A stretch of 64,000 nucleotides of DNA from Jacaranda mimosifolia (lineage: Eukaryota > Streptophyta > Magnoliopsida > Lamiales > Bignoniaceae), in the NCBI GenBank assembly GCA_018894105.1, contig CM032121.1, positions 26,132,230-26,196,229 of the forward strand, read 5' to 3'. Numbering within the stretch: position 1 is the stretch's first letter; each line of letters starts with the position of its first letter. The notes beneath the pieces were generated by a model. That model was not told the DNA's origin. It did not search any database and was given only the letters and a program-made list of their open reading frames with translations. The position numbers and the translations under genes are program-made. This document shows positions 12,401 to 24,316 of the stretch, piece by piece.

Positions 12401-12454
12401 TATATCTATATATAGAGGGTGGAAAGTGTGATGCTAGTTGGCATCACACCTTCC
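12401..12454 (-). promoter_or_regulatory. Promoter hairpin plus TATA, 3' LTR of copy C
   Basis: TATA tract TATATCTATATATAGAGG (12,401-12,418) lies next to an inverted repeat with arms around GTGTGATGC and GCATCACAC (12,421-12,454). Confidence 0.55.
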
Positions 12455-14015
12455 TCAAGGTGACCGCCCAAATGGGATGCCAAGTTAGCAAAATTTAAAT
12501 TCAAGTCATACTTGAATTTCATGTGCATTTCAATTTCGTTTGGAATCTAATTCCAAATTAATTAAGATGCTAATTTAAATGAACACTTCATTTAAATTTT
12601 TCCTCCAAAATGTATTCTTCCCATTAATTAAATTAAATATTTTAATTTAATTAATTAACCTTTGTTTTAACTCTTAAATCAAACAAGCTTAACTCTTAAG
12701 CTTAAATTAGTCAACTTAACTCTTTAAGTCAACTTGTCCAATTGATGGTCAACATGTTACCAAATAATTAACTCCTTAATTATTGGTTCAATTTAACTCT
12801 TAAATTAGTTGATTAATTTAACACTTAAATTAATCAAACCAAAGTTGATCGTTGAATTGGACCCTTAAAAATCAATCACCCAAGCGTGATTTTTCCAACA
12901 CTTGGAAAATTGCTCTACCAATTTTGGAAGCTATTTGGCTTTTGTGTGAGACCCAATAGGTTCTACCATTCATACATGGGCTCACAACTCTTTGTGACTT
13001 TTGAATATCTTATATTCATTTTAGTTTAAAATTTTAAAACTAATCGACTCGATTCAATTAATCTTATTAATTGAATAGTACCCAATCTCCATGGTCGATG
13101 ACCAACCTGAAGCCCATGGAGCCCAACTAATTGGCCGAAATGAATATTCTGGAGTACCAACATAGCTTCACTTGTACCATACAAATACAATCCTTCTAGC
13201 TCCTATTTCCCTAAAGAGGCCTAAGGCAAGATATTTTTCGGCTCCCTAATAAGCTCGATGCTATGTCTTTATTCTTAATGTTCGATTCCCTTGTGTGACC
13301 TCACCATTGGAAAACACCTTTTCCAAATTGTCACCCCACTTTGCACAAGGATTTCTTGGAATTAATCATTATAGAACGCATAGGACATACACTCGCCCTT
13401 CACAAAAGCAAGGAGTCAAATTCCATCTTGGATCACACAAACCTGCATGCCAAGTAGCTCATACCCAACCTCAACCCAAAAGACCCTCTAAGTGGTCAAG
13501 GAATAGTCAAAGCATGAGGATCGAACAGAAGGTTACCATGGATCTTTAGGTCAGAGGACTAGTAATACACACTAGCATAAGCAGGAGAATTGATCACTAC
13601 CGACTTGCCACTACGGCTATGTAGTGGATTCTCTGATCTTTAGTGCCATGTTCTCTAACAAGCACCCACTAACATACACCTATATCTCGTATAGATTGCT
13701 CATGGAATAGAGCGATATCCAACTCTTGGATTTATGCATCGTTAGTGTAAGTCTATCCGAGTCTCAGATGCCCTATCTCGTAAGATCATATGACTTGGAA
13801 GATTTAAGATCACGATTGTGTAAAACTTATTCCATAGTCATTGAACCAAGTCTCGTAGTCATGTGTGATCTAAGGGCTTCATCCAAATGCAAGTGAAGTA
13901 GTATAAAGCATAAGATGAATGTGGTCATATAAAGAGTATTATTTAATCAAGATTGTTTTACAAGGAATAGCTTTTCAAGGCTAATCCTATTGGTTTGCCG
14001 GGCACTATTCCAACA

Positions 14016-14030
14016 ATCTCCCACCTGCCC
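14016..14030 (-). promoter_or_regulatory. Polypurine tract of copy C
   Basis: On the minus strand GGGCAGGTGGGAGAT, directly next to the LTR terminus TGTTGGAATAG. Confidence 0.8.
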
Positions 14031-15540
14031 TAAAGCCAATTCTCATTAACTTGAGACCCATCTTCTCAAGATGTTCTTCAAAGATCTTTTGCTTTTAGGG
14101 GTTTAGACTGTGGTTCTGCTAAATTCTCTTCTGAGGCAACTTTGTCCACTCAGTTGTCGCCTCTATTAACTGATATAATATATCAAATGATAACACATTT
14201 ACCGTGTTTGGTTCACTGATGAGATCTTGGCTGAAGCTCGAAATTAGCTTCTAAAGATAATTATGGGCTCATGCACGCTAGGCACTACATCCAACTCTTG
14301 GATGACATTTTTATCCAAACACCTTCTTTTGCGGTTTCCAAAACCACAAATTATTTCACCTCAGTGGTTATCTTAGCCATGGTATCTTGTTGAAACTCTT
14401 CCAACTCACCTCACCGCCATTGAGGCAAAGTATAAATCCATAAGTGGATTTGAGGTAATCTATATCATATTGGAAACTTGAATGCAAAACCCCTCGAGTT
14501 TCAATTCTCCATTGCCGTATACCAAAAACAAATCCTTAGTCCTTCTCAAGTACTCAAGGATTACTTTAATGGCTATCAGAGACTCACACTGGGTTTGGAT
14601 TGGAACCTACTCATAACACTCAGCGAGTGTTGTACATCTAGTCTTGTACATTGAACTACATACTATGCTCTTAATAGTAGAGGCATAAAGTATGCGAGAC
14701 ATTCTTCATTTCTCTTGTTCAGTCTTGGGGGCCATAAACTTTGCGAGACGAATGTCATATCCCATGGGAAGAAATCCCTTCTTGGATTCTTTCATACTAA
14801 ACCTCTTCAGTATCTTGTCAATATACGGGATTTGGGATAGCCCCAGCATTATCCCAGATCTATCTCTATAGATACGTATTCCCAATACGTAGGATACTTC
14901 TTCCAAATCCTTTATGGAGAATTGCGTAGATAACCATGCTTTAGTACACTCTAACATTCCTACCTCATTCCCAATTAGAAGGATGTCATCGACATAAAGC
15001 ACAATAAACTGTACATTACTCCCACTAGCCTTCTTTTACACACATGGTTCATACACATTTTTGAAAAAGCCAAACGATTTGACCGTGTGGTTAAAATGTT
15101 TGTTCCAACTTCGAGACGCTTGCTTGAGTCCATAAATAGATTTCTGGAGTTTGCAAACCTTTTGCTCACTCCCCTTAGATGTAAAACCTTGTGGTTGCTC
15201 TATATAGATTTCTTCTTCAATGTCACCATTGAGGAAAGCGATTTTCACATCCATTTGCCATATCTCATAGTCATAATGTGTGGCTATGGCAAGTAGAATC
15301 CGAATGGATTTAGGCATAGCAACTGGTGAAAGGGTTTCCTCAAAATAGATACCAGGTCTTTGAGTGTAACCCTTCGCTACTAGTCGTGCCTTAAAAGTTA
15401 CCACTTCTCCATCTACTTCAGACTTTCACTTATAGATCCACTTGCAGCCAATTAGAATTATTCCCTTTAGTGGATCTACCAAAGTCCATACTTTGTTTGA
15501 GTACATGGAGTCCATTTCGAATTTCATAGCTCCAAGCCAA
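14031..15540 (-). pseudogene. pol: Copia RT and RNase H of copy C
   Basis: RT reads from about 15,530 down to 14,706. It is one of the best preserved RTs of the large family in this window: 15,404-15,036 and 15,002-14,706 are in the same frame, separated by a stop at 15,036-15,038 (TAA where siblings have a Tyr codon). The Asp motif in WQMDVKIAF and the Y-V-D-D box near 14,990 are both intact. RNase H (14,705-14,031) is decayed. Its end carries a derived sequence in place of S-K-H-I, shared with copy A. Confidence 0.82.
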
Positions 15541-16690
15541 TGTCCCGAATCTATGTCCAACATAGCTCCCTTATTGGTCTTCAGATCACTATCTAATTAG
15601 CCCATTTCATGAAGGAATCCGAACTTTTTGGGTTGCTTCTTAATTCGGTCCAACCTTCTTAGAGGTTGTGTGTAAGGCTCTTTGATATATATATATATAT
15701 ATATATTTGTTTCTATCGCTTATGGGATTTGATGATCATCTTGAACTTCACCAAGTTCAACAACAACACATTTTTCTATTTTATAGAAATTCCTTTTCTA
15801 AAAAGGTGGCATTCCTCAAAACAAACACCTTTTTTTCGAGGAATCATAGAAGTAATAACCCATAGACTCTCTTGGGTATCCCACAAACTTGCACTAGGTG
15901 GATCTACTACCCAACTTATCTCCCATTGTCTATCTCACTTAGGCGGGAGATCTCCAAACCTTGAGATATTGGTAAGAGGGTGCTTTGAAATATTATATCT
16001 CATATGGTGTTTTGGACACCGACTTTGAAGGTACTACACTTAGTAACTTCGCCGTCGTGACTAAAGCATATCCAAAAAGGAGATAGGCACATCGAAGAAG
16101 CTCAACATAGTTCGTACCATGTCCAACAAGGTACGGTTTCTCCTCTCAGCTACTCCATTGTATTGGGGTGTGCCGGGTAGAGTCCATTGAGAGAGAATCA
16201 TATTCCCTCTTAAATAATCCAAGAATTAGGTGCTCAAGTATTCTCTCCCTCGATCCGATCAAAGAGCTTTAATACTTAGCCCTAATTGGTTTTTCTACTT
16301 CACTCCTATACACTTTGAACTTTTCAAAGGCTTCGAACTTGTTCTTCATAAGAAACACGTGTCCAATCTGACTATAATCATTAACAAAGGTGATGAAGTA
16401 GGAATAGCCTCCTCTCCTACTAACTCTTACTGGTCCACAAATATCAATATGGATCAAATCCAAAAGACTTGTGTAGCACTCCATTTGTCCTACAAAAGGA
16501 GCCTTGGTCATTTTTCTCTTTAAATAAGATTTACAAGTAGGAAGTTCCTCAATGCCACTAACATTTAGTGCTTTGAGAGCTTCTAACTTGCTCATCCTAT
16601 TTTTTTGGAGATATGACCAAGTCTTGCATGCCAAAGAATGGCATCTTCTTGGATATCTAATTTCCTTACTTTGTTGAAAGTGCATTAGTG
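15541..16690 (-). pseudogene. pol: Copia integrase and linker of copy C
   Basis: The integrase core is open at 16,685-16,269. It shows the zinc region remnant, IHIDICGP (first catalytic Asp) and the following G-Y-S-Y-F-I-T-F block. Downstream, the segment with GVAE near 16,150 and the linker (16,030-15,541) are frame-broken. An AT dinucleotide run interrupts the linker at 15,685-15,707. Confidence 0.75.
15685..15707. repeat. (AT)n microsatellite in copy C pol linker
   Basis: About eleven AT units between AAGGCTCTTTG and TTTGTTTCTATCG. The sibling copies have a short unique coding sequence here, so the run arose after insertion of C. Confidence 0.9.
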
Positions 16691-17835
16691 ATGGTTGAAA
16701 ATCTAATATGTATAATACTTTCTTAAGTGTACCATAAGCAATTAAAGAACATATTCTTTAATGCCTTCAATCTCCTATTTGATATAAAAGGATCAAATGC
16801 TTTACTATCTAAATACGGGGATTGAAATAATGTCCTCAACAATATATGGCACATAATAGCAAGGGTTTAATACAATTATGGAGTTCGCTAAGTCCAACTT
16901 ATTATACGCCTTCGGCTTTGGTCACAACTTTTGCTCTTTAGTCAAGGCGGTGGATCATATCCACATCACTTAGTTTTATTATTCTTTCTTATTCTTTGTA
17001 ACAACTTACAAAGATGAGAACTACATGTGAAATCATATATCTATGAGCAAGAATTTATCCTTAAATACATTCCAATAAAGTGCATACCCTTCCAAAGGGT
17101 TGCAAGGTATTCTTACATAATGGCTTCCAATGGCCTATCTAGCTAAAGTAAAAACAAATAATATCAACTATTTCTTCTATAATGTTCTTGACTCCTCCAG
17201 ATGCCTTTAATTGTTGTGTGCCCTTGGAGGAAGAAATTTTCTTCCTTTTACCTCCCTTTGTAGCACCCTAAGGCCTATAGACTTGGAGGAGAAAACAAGT
17301 GTCAAAAGTTTGCCTTGTTATGGTAGTCTCCTTCTAGATCAACACTTTAAACAATAAAACTTGGCGAGGATGTGAGGATCAAATCCTCATGGAGATCATT
17401 GTCCATCACTATATCTAAGTAGAAAAAACTTCTCCAAGCTTAATCATCTTAAGACCGTAGTTGATGACACATGACTTCGCATCCATCCTAGCTTGAATAA
17501 TCTCTTTTGACACTATGAACTTCTCATACCTTGCTTGTTTTACAACTCTTGTAAACTTTTAGCAAGGTACTATTCATGTATCTTTGAGATTTTTAAAGTT
17601 TGTAGATGCCATCATGAGACTATGGGATAGGACGGTCGTAAACCCAATACATGAACTTGTCATGTGTCTCTTGATCTACTTTTAATCCAGACAGGATTTG
17701 GAGCACCTTGATATAAGACATCTATCCATTTCTAGGAATCCAGAATGATTTTTGAGGTTAAGTCAATCATGGAAGTTTGGCTCGATTGGTTTATTGGTTT
17801 CGAAAATAACATTGAGTGGAACATTAAATCATTCT
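16691..17835 (-). pseudogene. gag: Gag and protease of copy C, heavily stopped
   Basis: The start ATG is near 17,833 on the minus strand, in the AAGAATG context used by other copies, and is followed at once by a stop. The region aligns base for base with copy A and shares its derived stops: TGA in GATTGACTTAACC, TAG in GATTCCTAGAAATGG, TAG in the zinc knuckle (near 17,140), the short gag middle, and the TATAATAAG motif in protease. The protease active-site region is near 17,030. Neither copy could have supplied Gag. Confidence 0.8.
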
Positions 17836-19761
17836 TGAGATTTCACAAATTCTCAAGGGCGACAAAAAGAATAAGCATGTGATTGAATTTGATGTTAAAA
17901 ACATGTTCATGGTCTTGCAACCATGTTTTGCTCCCACTATTTTATCAAATTCTTCACCCCCTAGAAGAATTTGGGGAATCATATTTCCTAGTGAGACCCC
18001 CGCTTCGAGTGCCATCCATAAATAATCAAAAGGTAAGCAACACTTACTAATTGCATCTTATGCAACTCTTGATGTATTTTGCCTCACTTTTCATGTAGAC
18101 ACCCCACTTCGAGTGCATCTATATTACTAAGTGTTAAGTCGTACCTACTAATCGAACTATGATTCGAGACGGCTCCATGTCATCCCCCGCTTCGAGTGCT
18201 AATGCATGGAGGTTCTCAAATCAAAGGTGAATCATATGCAAATTATATGCTCGTAACTTTCCTCCTAAGTGTGACCTCTGCTTTGAGTGCCATCACACAA
18301 ATTCGGTAGCATCGTCATGGTGTATACTATTGGTAGAAGGCTTGGATTAATTAAAACTCTTTTAATTTGTATCCATTTCGACTTAATATATGAAAAGCAC
18401 TTAGAATTCTAAGTGAAGGTTTTTTGCTTGCAAAGATCTCATCATTTTATCTTCTTATTTAGGTTTTCTATATCCTAAAAATTCATCTCATACATCAATA
18501 GGATATGGAAAGCATAAATAAGTAAATACGTCTCCCATGCTCCTAGGGTGGGATGACCATGTGCCTAACCAAGTGATGCACTTAGAGCCATAGGTACACC
18601 TCCTAGTTGATTTTAGGTGGGTTAATTGAATCTAGCTATTACATGATTGTATCCCGTACATTCATGGGCCTTCAAAAGTCTCCATGCCTCTATTGGCCTC
18701 CATTGCGCCATGTAACATTTACATGAATTGAAAATCCTCACTCCTAGTAATTCTACTCTCATAACATTTACAAGGTAGAAAAAAAGAGGCATGCAAGCCC
18801 CAATTTAATACAACCCATTTCAACAACTTGAAACATATAAAATCAATATTAAAGGCTCATGATCATCCCTATTCATTCATCATTCATTCAACAATTAAAT
18901 GAACAATAAATAAACCTAGAATTAACAATTAATTCTAACGATTAAATGCTTATCTCATAAACAAATAATTGAACAAGCATAACACTTATGCAACTATTGG
19001 AGATAAACTTTAACAAGATTTAAGGAGCTTGAAAAATGTCAAATATTATATCGAGAACTTGCACAACACTTGTGTATCCATAACACATGATTTAACATCA
19101 TTTCTAGTCACCAAAGAAGCCCAAAAATTGCACAAAAACTCACCCAACCTATGACTGGGCGTTGCTAGCCGAGGCAAGCACATGGCTGGGCAGTAAGTCT
19201 CGGTTATAGCCCTACCAATGTGCACCAAAGCCGGCAACAGCCCCCGTTTTGGGTCAAAGGCAAGTTAGGCCATTTTTGGCTCAACTTTTGTGCACCAAAA
19301 ATGATAGAACACATTCTAAACATTAAATCACACATTATGGACCAATATCTAGGTCTAAAACACATTTTAAAACTGGAAATTTAAGTGCCCAATCAAGCTT
19401 CAAAAAATCAAGTTCAACCAAAAATCGTATTTTTCAAAAAATCTCCCACAAAACTCCAATCAAATTGGATCCAAAATTACCAAAACTTTTTTGATCAAAA
19501 TACAAAATGCTATATCAACATATAACATCAATGAATGCTAAATCAACATTCAACATTTATCTCAATGAATTGAAACATAATAAAACATGAATCAACACTT
19601 AAATCACATAATAGCTTGCTATCAATTAATCAAGCAATAGAGCCACGAGCATCATTATCCAAACACTCCAATCCATGGCTTGGATCAAGTATTTGGTGAT
19701 ATTGATCAATTCATCACACGAATCAATCAAACAATAATCCAAAATAGAGCATGAAAAAGAC
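17836..19761 (-). other. 5' untranslated leader of copy C
   Basis: Leader of about 1.9 kb. A repeated motif (plus strand CCCCGCTTCGAGTGC or close variants) occurs four times at 17,997-18,014, 18,101-18,117, 18,183-18,199 and 18,274-18,293, spaced about 80-105 bp. A G+C-rich patch lies at about 19,140-19,240, roughly 520-620 nt after the primer site. No gene is seen. Confidence 0.75.
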
Positions 19762-19773
19762 TTCAATGCCACT
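19762..19773 (-). promoter_or_regulatory. Degenerate primer binding site of copy C
   Basis: Minus strand AGTGGCATTGAAG next to the LTR end. It matches the tRNA-Met-type start TGGTATC only partly (TGGCATT), which fits decay after insertion. Confidence 0.6.
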
Positions 19774-22011
19774 TGAAAGCAAGAGTAGCGTTAGGATCTA
19801 TAAATCAAAACTTCATAAGCTTGAAAATAACGAAGCTACTCAAGCTACCAAGGATCTATTCATGCTATATATCTAGATTAGGATAAATAATTACCTCTTG
19901 CAGCTCAAAAATGAGGAGAAGATCAACTATCTCTCACGAGTCTAGAAACTATTTGGAACAAGTACAGCGGAACGATGCTAATGTTTGCCCAGGATATACT
20001 ACTCCAAAAATCACAAAATTAAATCTGGAATACTTCCACACATAGAGGAAACTACTATGAAAAATTGGAGCAAAATCCTTCTGGATCGCTCCATAAAAAT
20101 TCCCAAACCGGAAACTGCTGCAGATGGATCTGCAAAACCGAGCAAGTTAAGTGCCTTGCCTCTATTGATATGATCCACATACCAAACAATCTATCAATTT
20201 CCCCTCACTAGAAGCTGAAGTTAGACAGGAGAAAATGAGGTAGAGGAGGCCAATTTTTAGGTTAGGAAGAAGAAGCAATGCAAACCTTCAACTCATGATG
20301 CAATGCATGGAGAGATATTTTGGAGGGAATGCAAGAATCTAATTCTCACACTTTTCAGCAATTGATTTTGAATTTTGCATGCTCTCTACATCTATATATA
20401 GAGGTTGGAAGGTGTGATGCTAGTTGGCATCACACATTCGTCAAGGTGACCACCCAAGTGGCATTCCAAGTTGGCAAAATTCAAATTCAAGTCTTACTTG
20501 AATTTCATGTGTATTTCAATTTCATTTGGAATCTAATTCCAAATTAATTAAGATGCTAATTTAAATGAACATTTCATTTAAACTTTTCCTCCAAAATGTA
20601 TTATTCCCATTAATTAAATTAAACACTTTAATTTAATTAATTAACCTTTGTTTTAACTCTTAAATCAAACAAGCTTAACTCTTAAGCTTAAATTAGTCAA
20701 CTTAACTCTTTAAGTCAACTTGTCCAATTGATGGTCAACATGGTACCAAATAATTAACTCATCAATTATTGGTATAATTTAACTCTTAAACTAGTTGATT
20801 AATTTAACACTTAAATTAATCAAACCAAAATTAATTGTTGGATTAGACCCTTGAAAATCGGTCACCTAAGGGTGATTTTTCCAACACTTGGAAAATTGCT
20901 CTACCAATTTTGGAAGCTATTTGGCTTTTGTGTGTGACCTAATAGGTTCTAGCATTCATTAGACATGGGCTCACAACTCTTTGTGACTTTTGAATATCTT
21001 AAATTTATTTTAGTTTAAAACTCCTTTTAAACTAATCGACTCGATTCAATTAATCTCATTAATTGAAGAGTACCCAATCTTCATGGTTGATGTCCAACCT
21101 CAAGCGCATGGAGTCCAACTAATTAGCTGAAATGAATATTTTGGAGAACAATCATAGCTTCACACGTACCATGCAAATACGGTCCTTCTGTCTCCTATCT
21201 CCCGAAAGAGGCCCAGGGCAAGATATTTTTTGGCTCCCTAATAACCTCGATGCTATGTCTCTATTCTTAATGTTCGATTCCCTTATGTGACCTCACTTTG
21301 GAAAACTCATTTTCCAAATTTTCACACCACCTTGCGCAAGGATTTCTTGGAATCGATCATTATAGAACACATAGGAGATACACTTGCCCTACACAAAAGC
21401 AAGGAGTCGAATTCCATCTTCGATCTCACAAACCTCTATGCCAAGTAGCTCATACACAACCTTAACTCGAAAGACCCGCTAAGTGGTCAAGGAAGAGTCA
21501 AAGCACGAGGATCGGACACAAGGTTACCATGGATCCTCAGGTCAGAGCACTAATAATATGCACTAGCATAAGCGGGAGAATTGATCACTACCGACTTGCT
21601 ACTACGGCTATCTAGTGGATTCTCCGAAGGGTCTTCAGTGCCTTGTTCTCTAACAAGCACCCACTAACATGCACCCGTATCTCATACAAATTGCTCATGG
21701 AATGGAGCAATATCCAACTCTTAGATTTATGCATCGTTCGTGCAAGTCTATCCAGATCTCAGATGCCTTGTCTCGTAAGATCCTATGACTTGGAAGATTT
21801 AAGATCACAATCGTGTAAGACTTATTCCGTGGTCACCAAAACAAGTCTTGTAGTCATGTGTGATCTAAAGGATTCATCCAAATGCAAGTGAAGTAATATA
21901 AAGCATAAGATGAAGGTGGCCATATAAGAAATATTATTTAATCAATATTGTTTTACAAGGAAATAGCTTTTCAAGGCCAATCCTATTAGCTTGTCAGGCA
22001 CTATTCCAACA
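19774..22011 (-). repeat. 5' LTR of copy C (2,238 bp)
   Basis: Begins TGAAAGCAAGAG and ends ATTCCAACA on plus. It is uninterrupted and serves as the reference for the empty site of solo LTR S. The U3 hairpin array is at about 20,611-20,823, with the 29-bp hairpin (13-bp perfect arms, CAC loop) at 20,795-20,823. Confidence 0.9.
20391..20440 (-). promoter_or_regulatory. Promoter hairpin plus TATA, 5' LTR of copy C
   Basis: TCTATATATAGAGG (20,391-20,404) is followed on plus by an inverted repeat around GGTGTGATGC / GCATCACAC (20,409-20,435). Confidence 0.55.
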
Positions 22012-22976
22012 TTAGGTTATTACTTTTGTGATCCCTTGGAACAAAAAGTGTTTGCTTCGAGGAATGCCCACTTTTTGGAAAAGAAATTTCTATTAGATAG
22101 AAATGGAGTTGTTGTTGAACTTGATGAAGTTTAAGATGATCATCAAATCCTACAAGTAGTGGAGATAAGTGAGCAATAAGAGCCTTACACACAATCTCTG
22201 AGAAGGTTGGACCGAATCAAGAACCAACCTAAAAGATTTGGATTCCTTAGTCAGATGGGCCAATCGGATAGCGATCTGAAGGCCTATGAGGAAACTATGT
22301 TGCACATAGATTTGGGACATTAGCTTGATGCCTTGAAATCTAAAATGGACTCCATATTCTCCAACAAAGTATGGACTTTTGTAGATCGAGCAAAGGAAAT
22401 AGTTTCCCTTGGTTGCAAATGGATTTATACGCAAAAGCTAGGAGTTGATGGAATGGTAATGACCTTTAAGGCGCGACTTGTGGAAAAGGGTTATACTCAA
22501 AGACCTGGTATTGATTTCGAGGAAACCTTTTCACCAATTGTTATGCCTAAGTCCATTTGAATTTTACTTTCCATAGTCGCATATTATGACTATGAGATAT
22601 GGCAAATAGATGTGAAAATCACTTTTCTCAATGGAAACATTGAAGACGAAATCTATATGGAACAACCACAAGGTTTTACATCTAAAGAGAGTGCGCAAAA
22701 GGTTTGCAAACTCGAGAGATCTAATTATGGACTCAAACAAAAGTCCCGAAGTTGGAACATACATTTTGATAAGACAATCAAATCGTTTGGCATTGTCAAA
22801 AATTGTGTACGAACCTCATGTGTACAAGAAGGCTAGTAGGAGTAGTATACAGTTTATTATGTTTTATATCGATGACATTCTTCTCATTAGGAATGAAAGA
22901 GCAATGTTAGACTGTACTAAAGCATGGTTATGTACTCAATTCTCCACGAAGGATTTGAGAGAAGATTCTACATATT
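22012..22976 (+). pseudogene. pol: Copia integrase C-terminus and RT of copy B, right visible part
   Basis: Continues copy B after the TTAGG duplication. The integrase end (FCDP, then F-L-L-D-R-N) is followed by the linker and RT. RT pieces at 22,333-22,560 and 22,612-22,836 hold K-A-R-L-V, the WQIDVKITF Asp motif and Y-G-L-K-Q. A frameshift near 22,800 moves to 22,807-22,976, which holds an intact Y-I-D-D box near 22,870. The frame is cut at 22,976 by the ATH LTR, just before the L-G-I-R-I-Y segment seen in other copies. Confidence 0.85.
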
Positions 22977-24233
22977 TGTTTAGTTGTATTTTTGTCATTT
23001 AATTCATATAATTTCCTCTTAAGATTAATAGCAAAAATGCTTAATTGTTGGATTTTAACTTTCATTTTATATTTCGTGAAGCAAATTGAAGATTCAAACC
23101 AAATACAGTTGAAAATCGAGTATTTGACATGCTTGGAGCAAAAAATTGCATTCTCGATGAGACGAGAAATGGAAGAAGGAAATAACAAGTGCAGATGTGT
23201 CTTGCTTCCCAAGATTTAATGCAATTTTAATTGGTAAGCATTCAACTTCTTTTGGTAGTTGTACATTTTTGGGATATTTCAATTTATATTTCTTTAATTA
23301 TGAGGATTTAAGTTTCCCTATTCTGGTAGGACTCTTATTAGTTCCCTTGCATTAGAAGTAGTGGGCTATTTATATGGAACTAGAAATATTTCATAGTAAG
23401 CTTTTCATTCTTTCATTTACCGAATTTTATTTTCATGCATTTTTCTTCTCTCCATGAGTTGCTAAACTCCTTTTCTAGCCTAAAGGATTATCAAAGTTCA
23501 GATTCTTTAGTATTTGTGAGATCTAAATAATTGATTCGTATTTCTTATTTCCTGAGTATTTACTTATCTTCGTTGTCATTACAAATATTTAGGTTTATTG
23601 AATTTAGGGCCAAATTTTGGTAGCTTAGAATATTTGTTCTGTCAATTAGAACATTAAATCCATAATTGTTTAATTGTTCTAATGTTGTGGCAAATAGCAT
23701 GGTTATGTGTAAGGATATGCATGATTTATGTTATGGAGATAAATAATGTAGTCTAAATAAACCCCGCATGTGTGTGTTTGTTGGCTAGGGCTAGGTCTCT
23801 CTAGTTTATAACACTTTTGGTAAATTAAATCCTAGGAGCATTTCTTTAGGTTTGTTTACTGGAAAGGAAAATAACAAATGAGCTTCTCTTAGTTATCGAA
23901 ATAGTAAGGAGAAATTGGTTATTAGGGTATCCCGAGTAACTATAACCAGTTTATTTAGGAATGAGAAATCTATCTTTGCATCAATGATCAAATCAGAGAA
24001 TCCAACTAAGATTTTACCTTAGGCTAGATTTCATTCTCATTGATTTATTGATTTATTTTACTTTTAAAATTCTAAATTTTTCATTTCATAAAACCCCCCC
24101 TCCTTTCTATTTAATTAATAAGCTTGAAAGAAATAAAATTTACAAGTCCCTATGGAATATGACTCTACTTACCACTGATAAAAAATCATATCTTTAGAGT
24201 AGGAATTTATTTTCTTAGATTTAACACCAATCA
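22977..24233 (+). repeat. 5' LTR of ATH (about 1,257 bp)
   Basis: Starts TGTTTAGTTG and ends CCAATCA, five bases before the primer site. Its first part recurs at 47,488-47,696 as the 3' LTR start. Short frames at 22,992-23,219 are not protein genes. Confidence 0.8.
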
Positions 24234-24238
24234 AATTT

Positions 24239-24256
24239 TGGCGCTGTTGTCGGGGA
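24239..24256 (+). promoter_or_regulatory. Primer binding site of ATH, tRNA-Asp type
   Basis: TGGCGCTGTTGTCGGGGA. It differs from the usual plant tRNA-Asp-complementary site of Athila elements by two C-to-T changes. This places the element in the Athila group. Confidence 0.85.
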
Positions 24257-24316
24257 TTAGTGCCAAATAATTTTGTTTCTTTTAATACCTTGATCTTTTC
24301 ATACAGGTGAGCTTCA

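Larger units (their letters stand above)
9577..14015 (-). repeat. 3' LTR of copy C, interrupted by solo LTR S
   Basis: Begins TGAAGGCAAGAG and ends ATTCCAACA on the plus strand. It aligns end to end with C's other LTR (19,774-22,011) except for the block 9,993-12,199, which is solo LTR S plus one TSD copy. The U3 hairpin array is at about 12,624-12,837. It includes AAGCTTAA-CTC-TTAAGCTT at 12,685-12,703 and a 13-bp-arm, 3-base-loop perfect hairpin at 12,809-12,837. The two C LTRs differ at roughly one base in ten by eye, so this is an old insertion. Confidence 0.9.
9577..22011 (-). mobile_element. Copia copy C, complete with TSD TTAGG
   Basis: Minus-strand element bounded by TGAA...AACA (on plus) and flanked by TTAGG at 9,572-9,576 and 22,012-22,016. 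Two LTRs (2,232 bp after removing S, and 2,238 bp) enclose an internal region at 14,016-19,773. Subtracting solo LTR S and its TSD leaves 10,228 bp. It is inserted in the integrase gene of copy B. Its gag and protease are riddled with stops shared with copy A, while its RT is nearly open. Confidence 0.92.

Noticed and set aside
12624..12837. Regularly spaced short palindromes that could suggest a CRISPR array
   Set aside because: Arms differ from unit to unit, spacing is irregular, there are no unique spacers, and the block is a conserved part of a plant retrotransposon LTR.
16230..16523. Plus-strand frame of 97 codons
   Set aside because: Antisense to the integrase of copy C. Similar antisense frames recur at 30,999 and elsewhere opposite the same domain.
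24239..24256. Primer sites as parts of tRNA genes
   Set aside because: Only the 12-18 bases complementary to the tRNA 3' end are present, each directly after an LTR. No tRNA body is seen.
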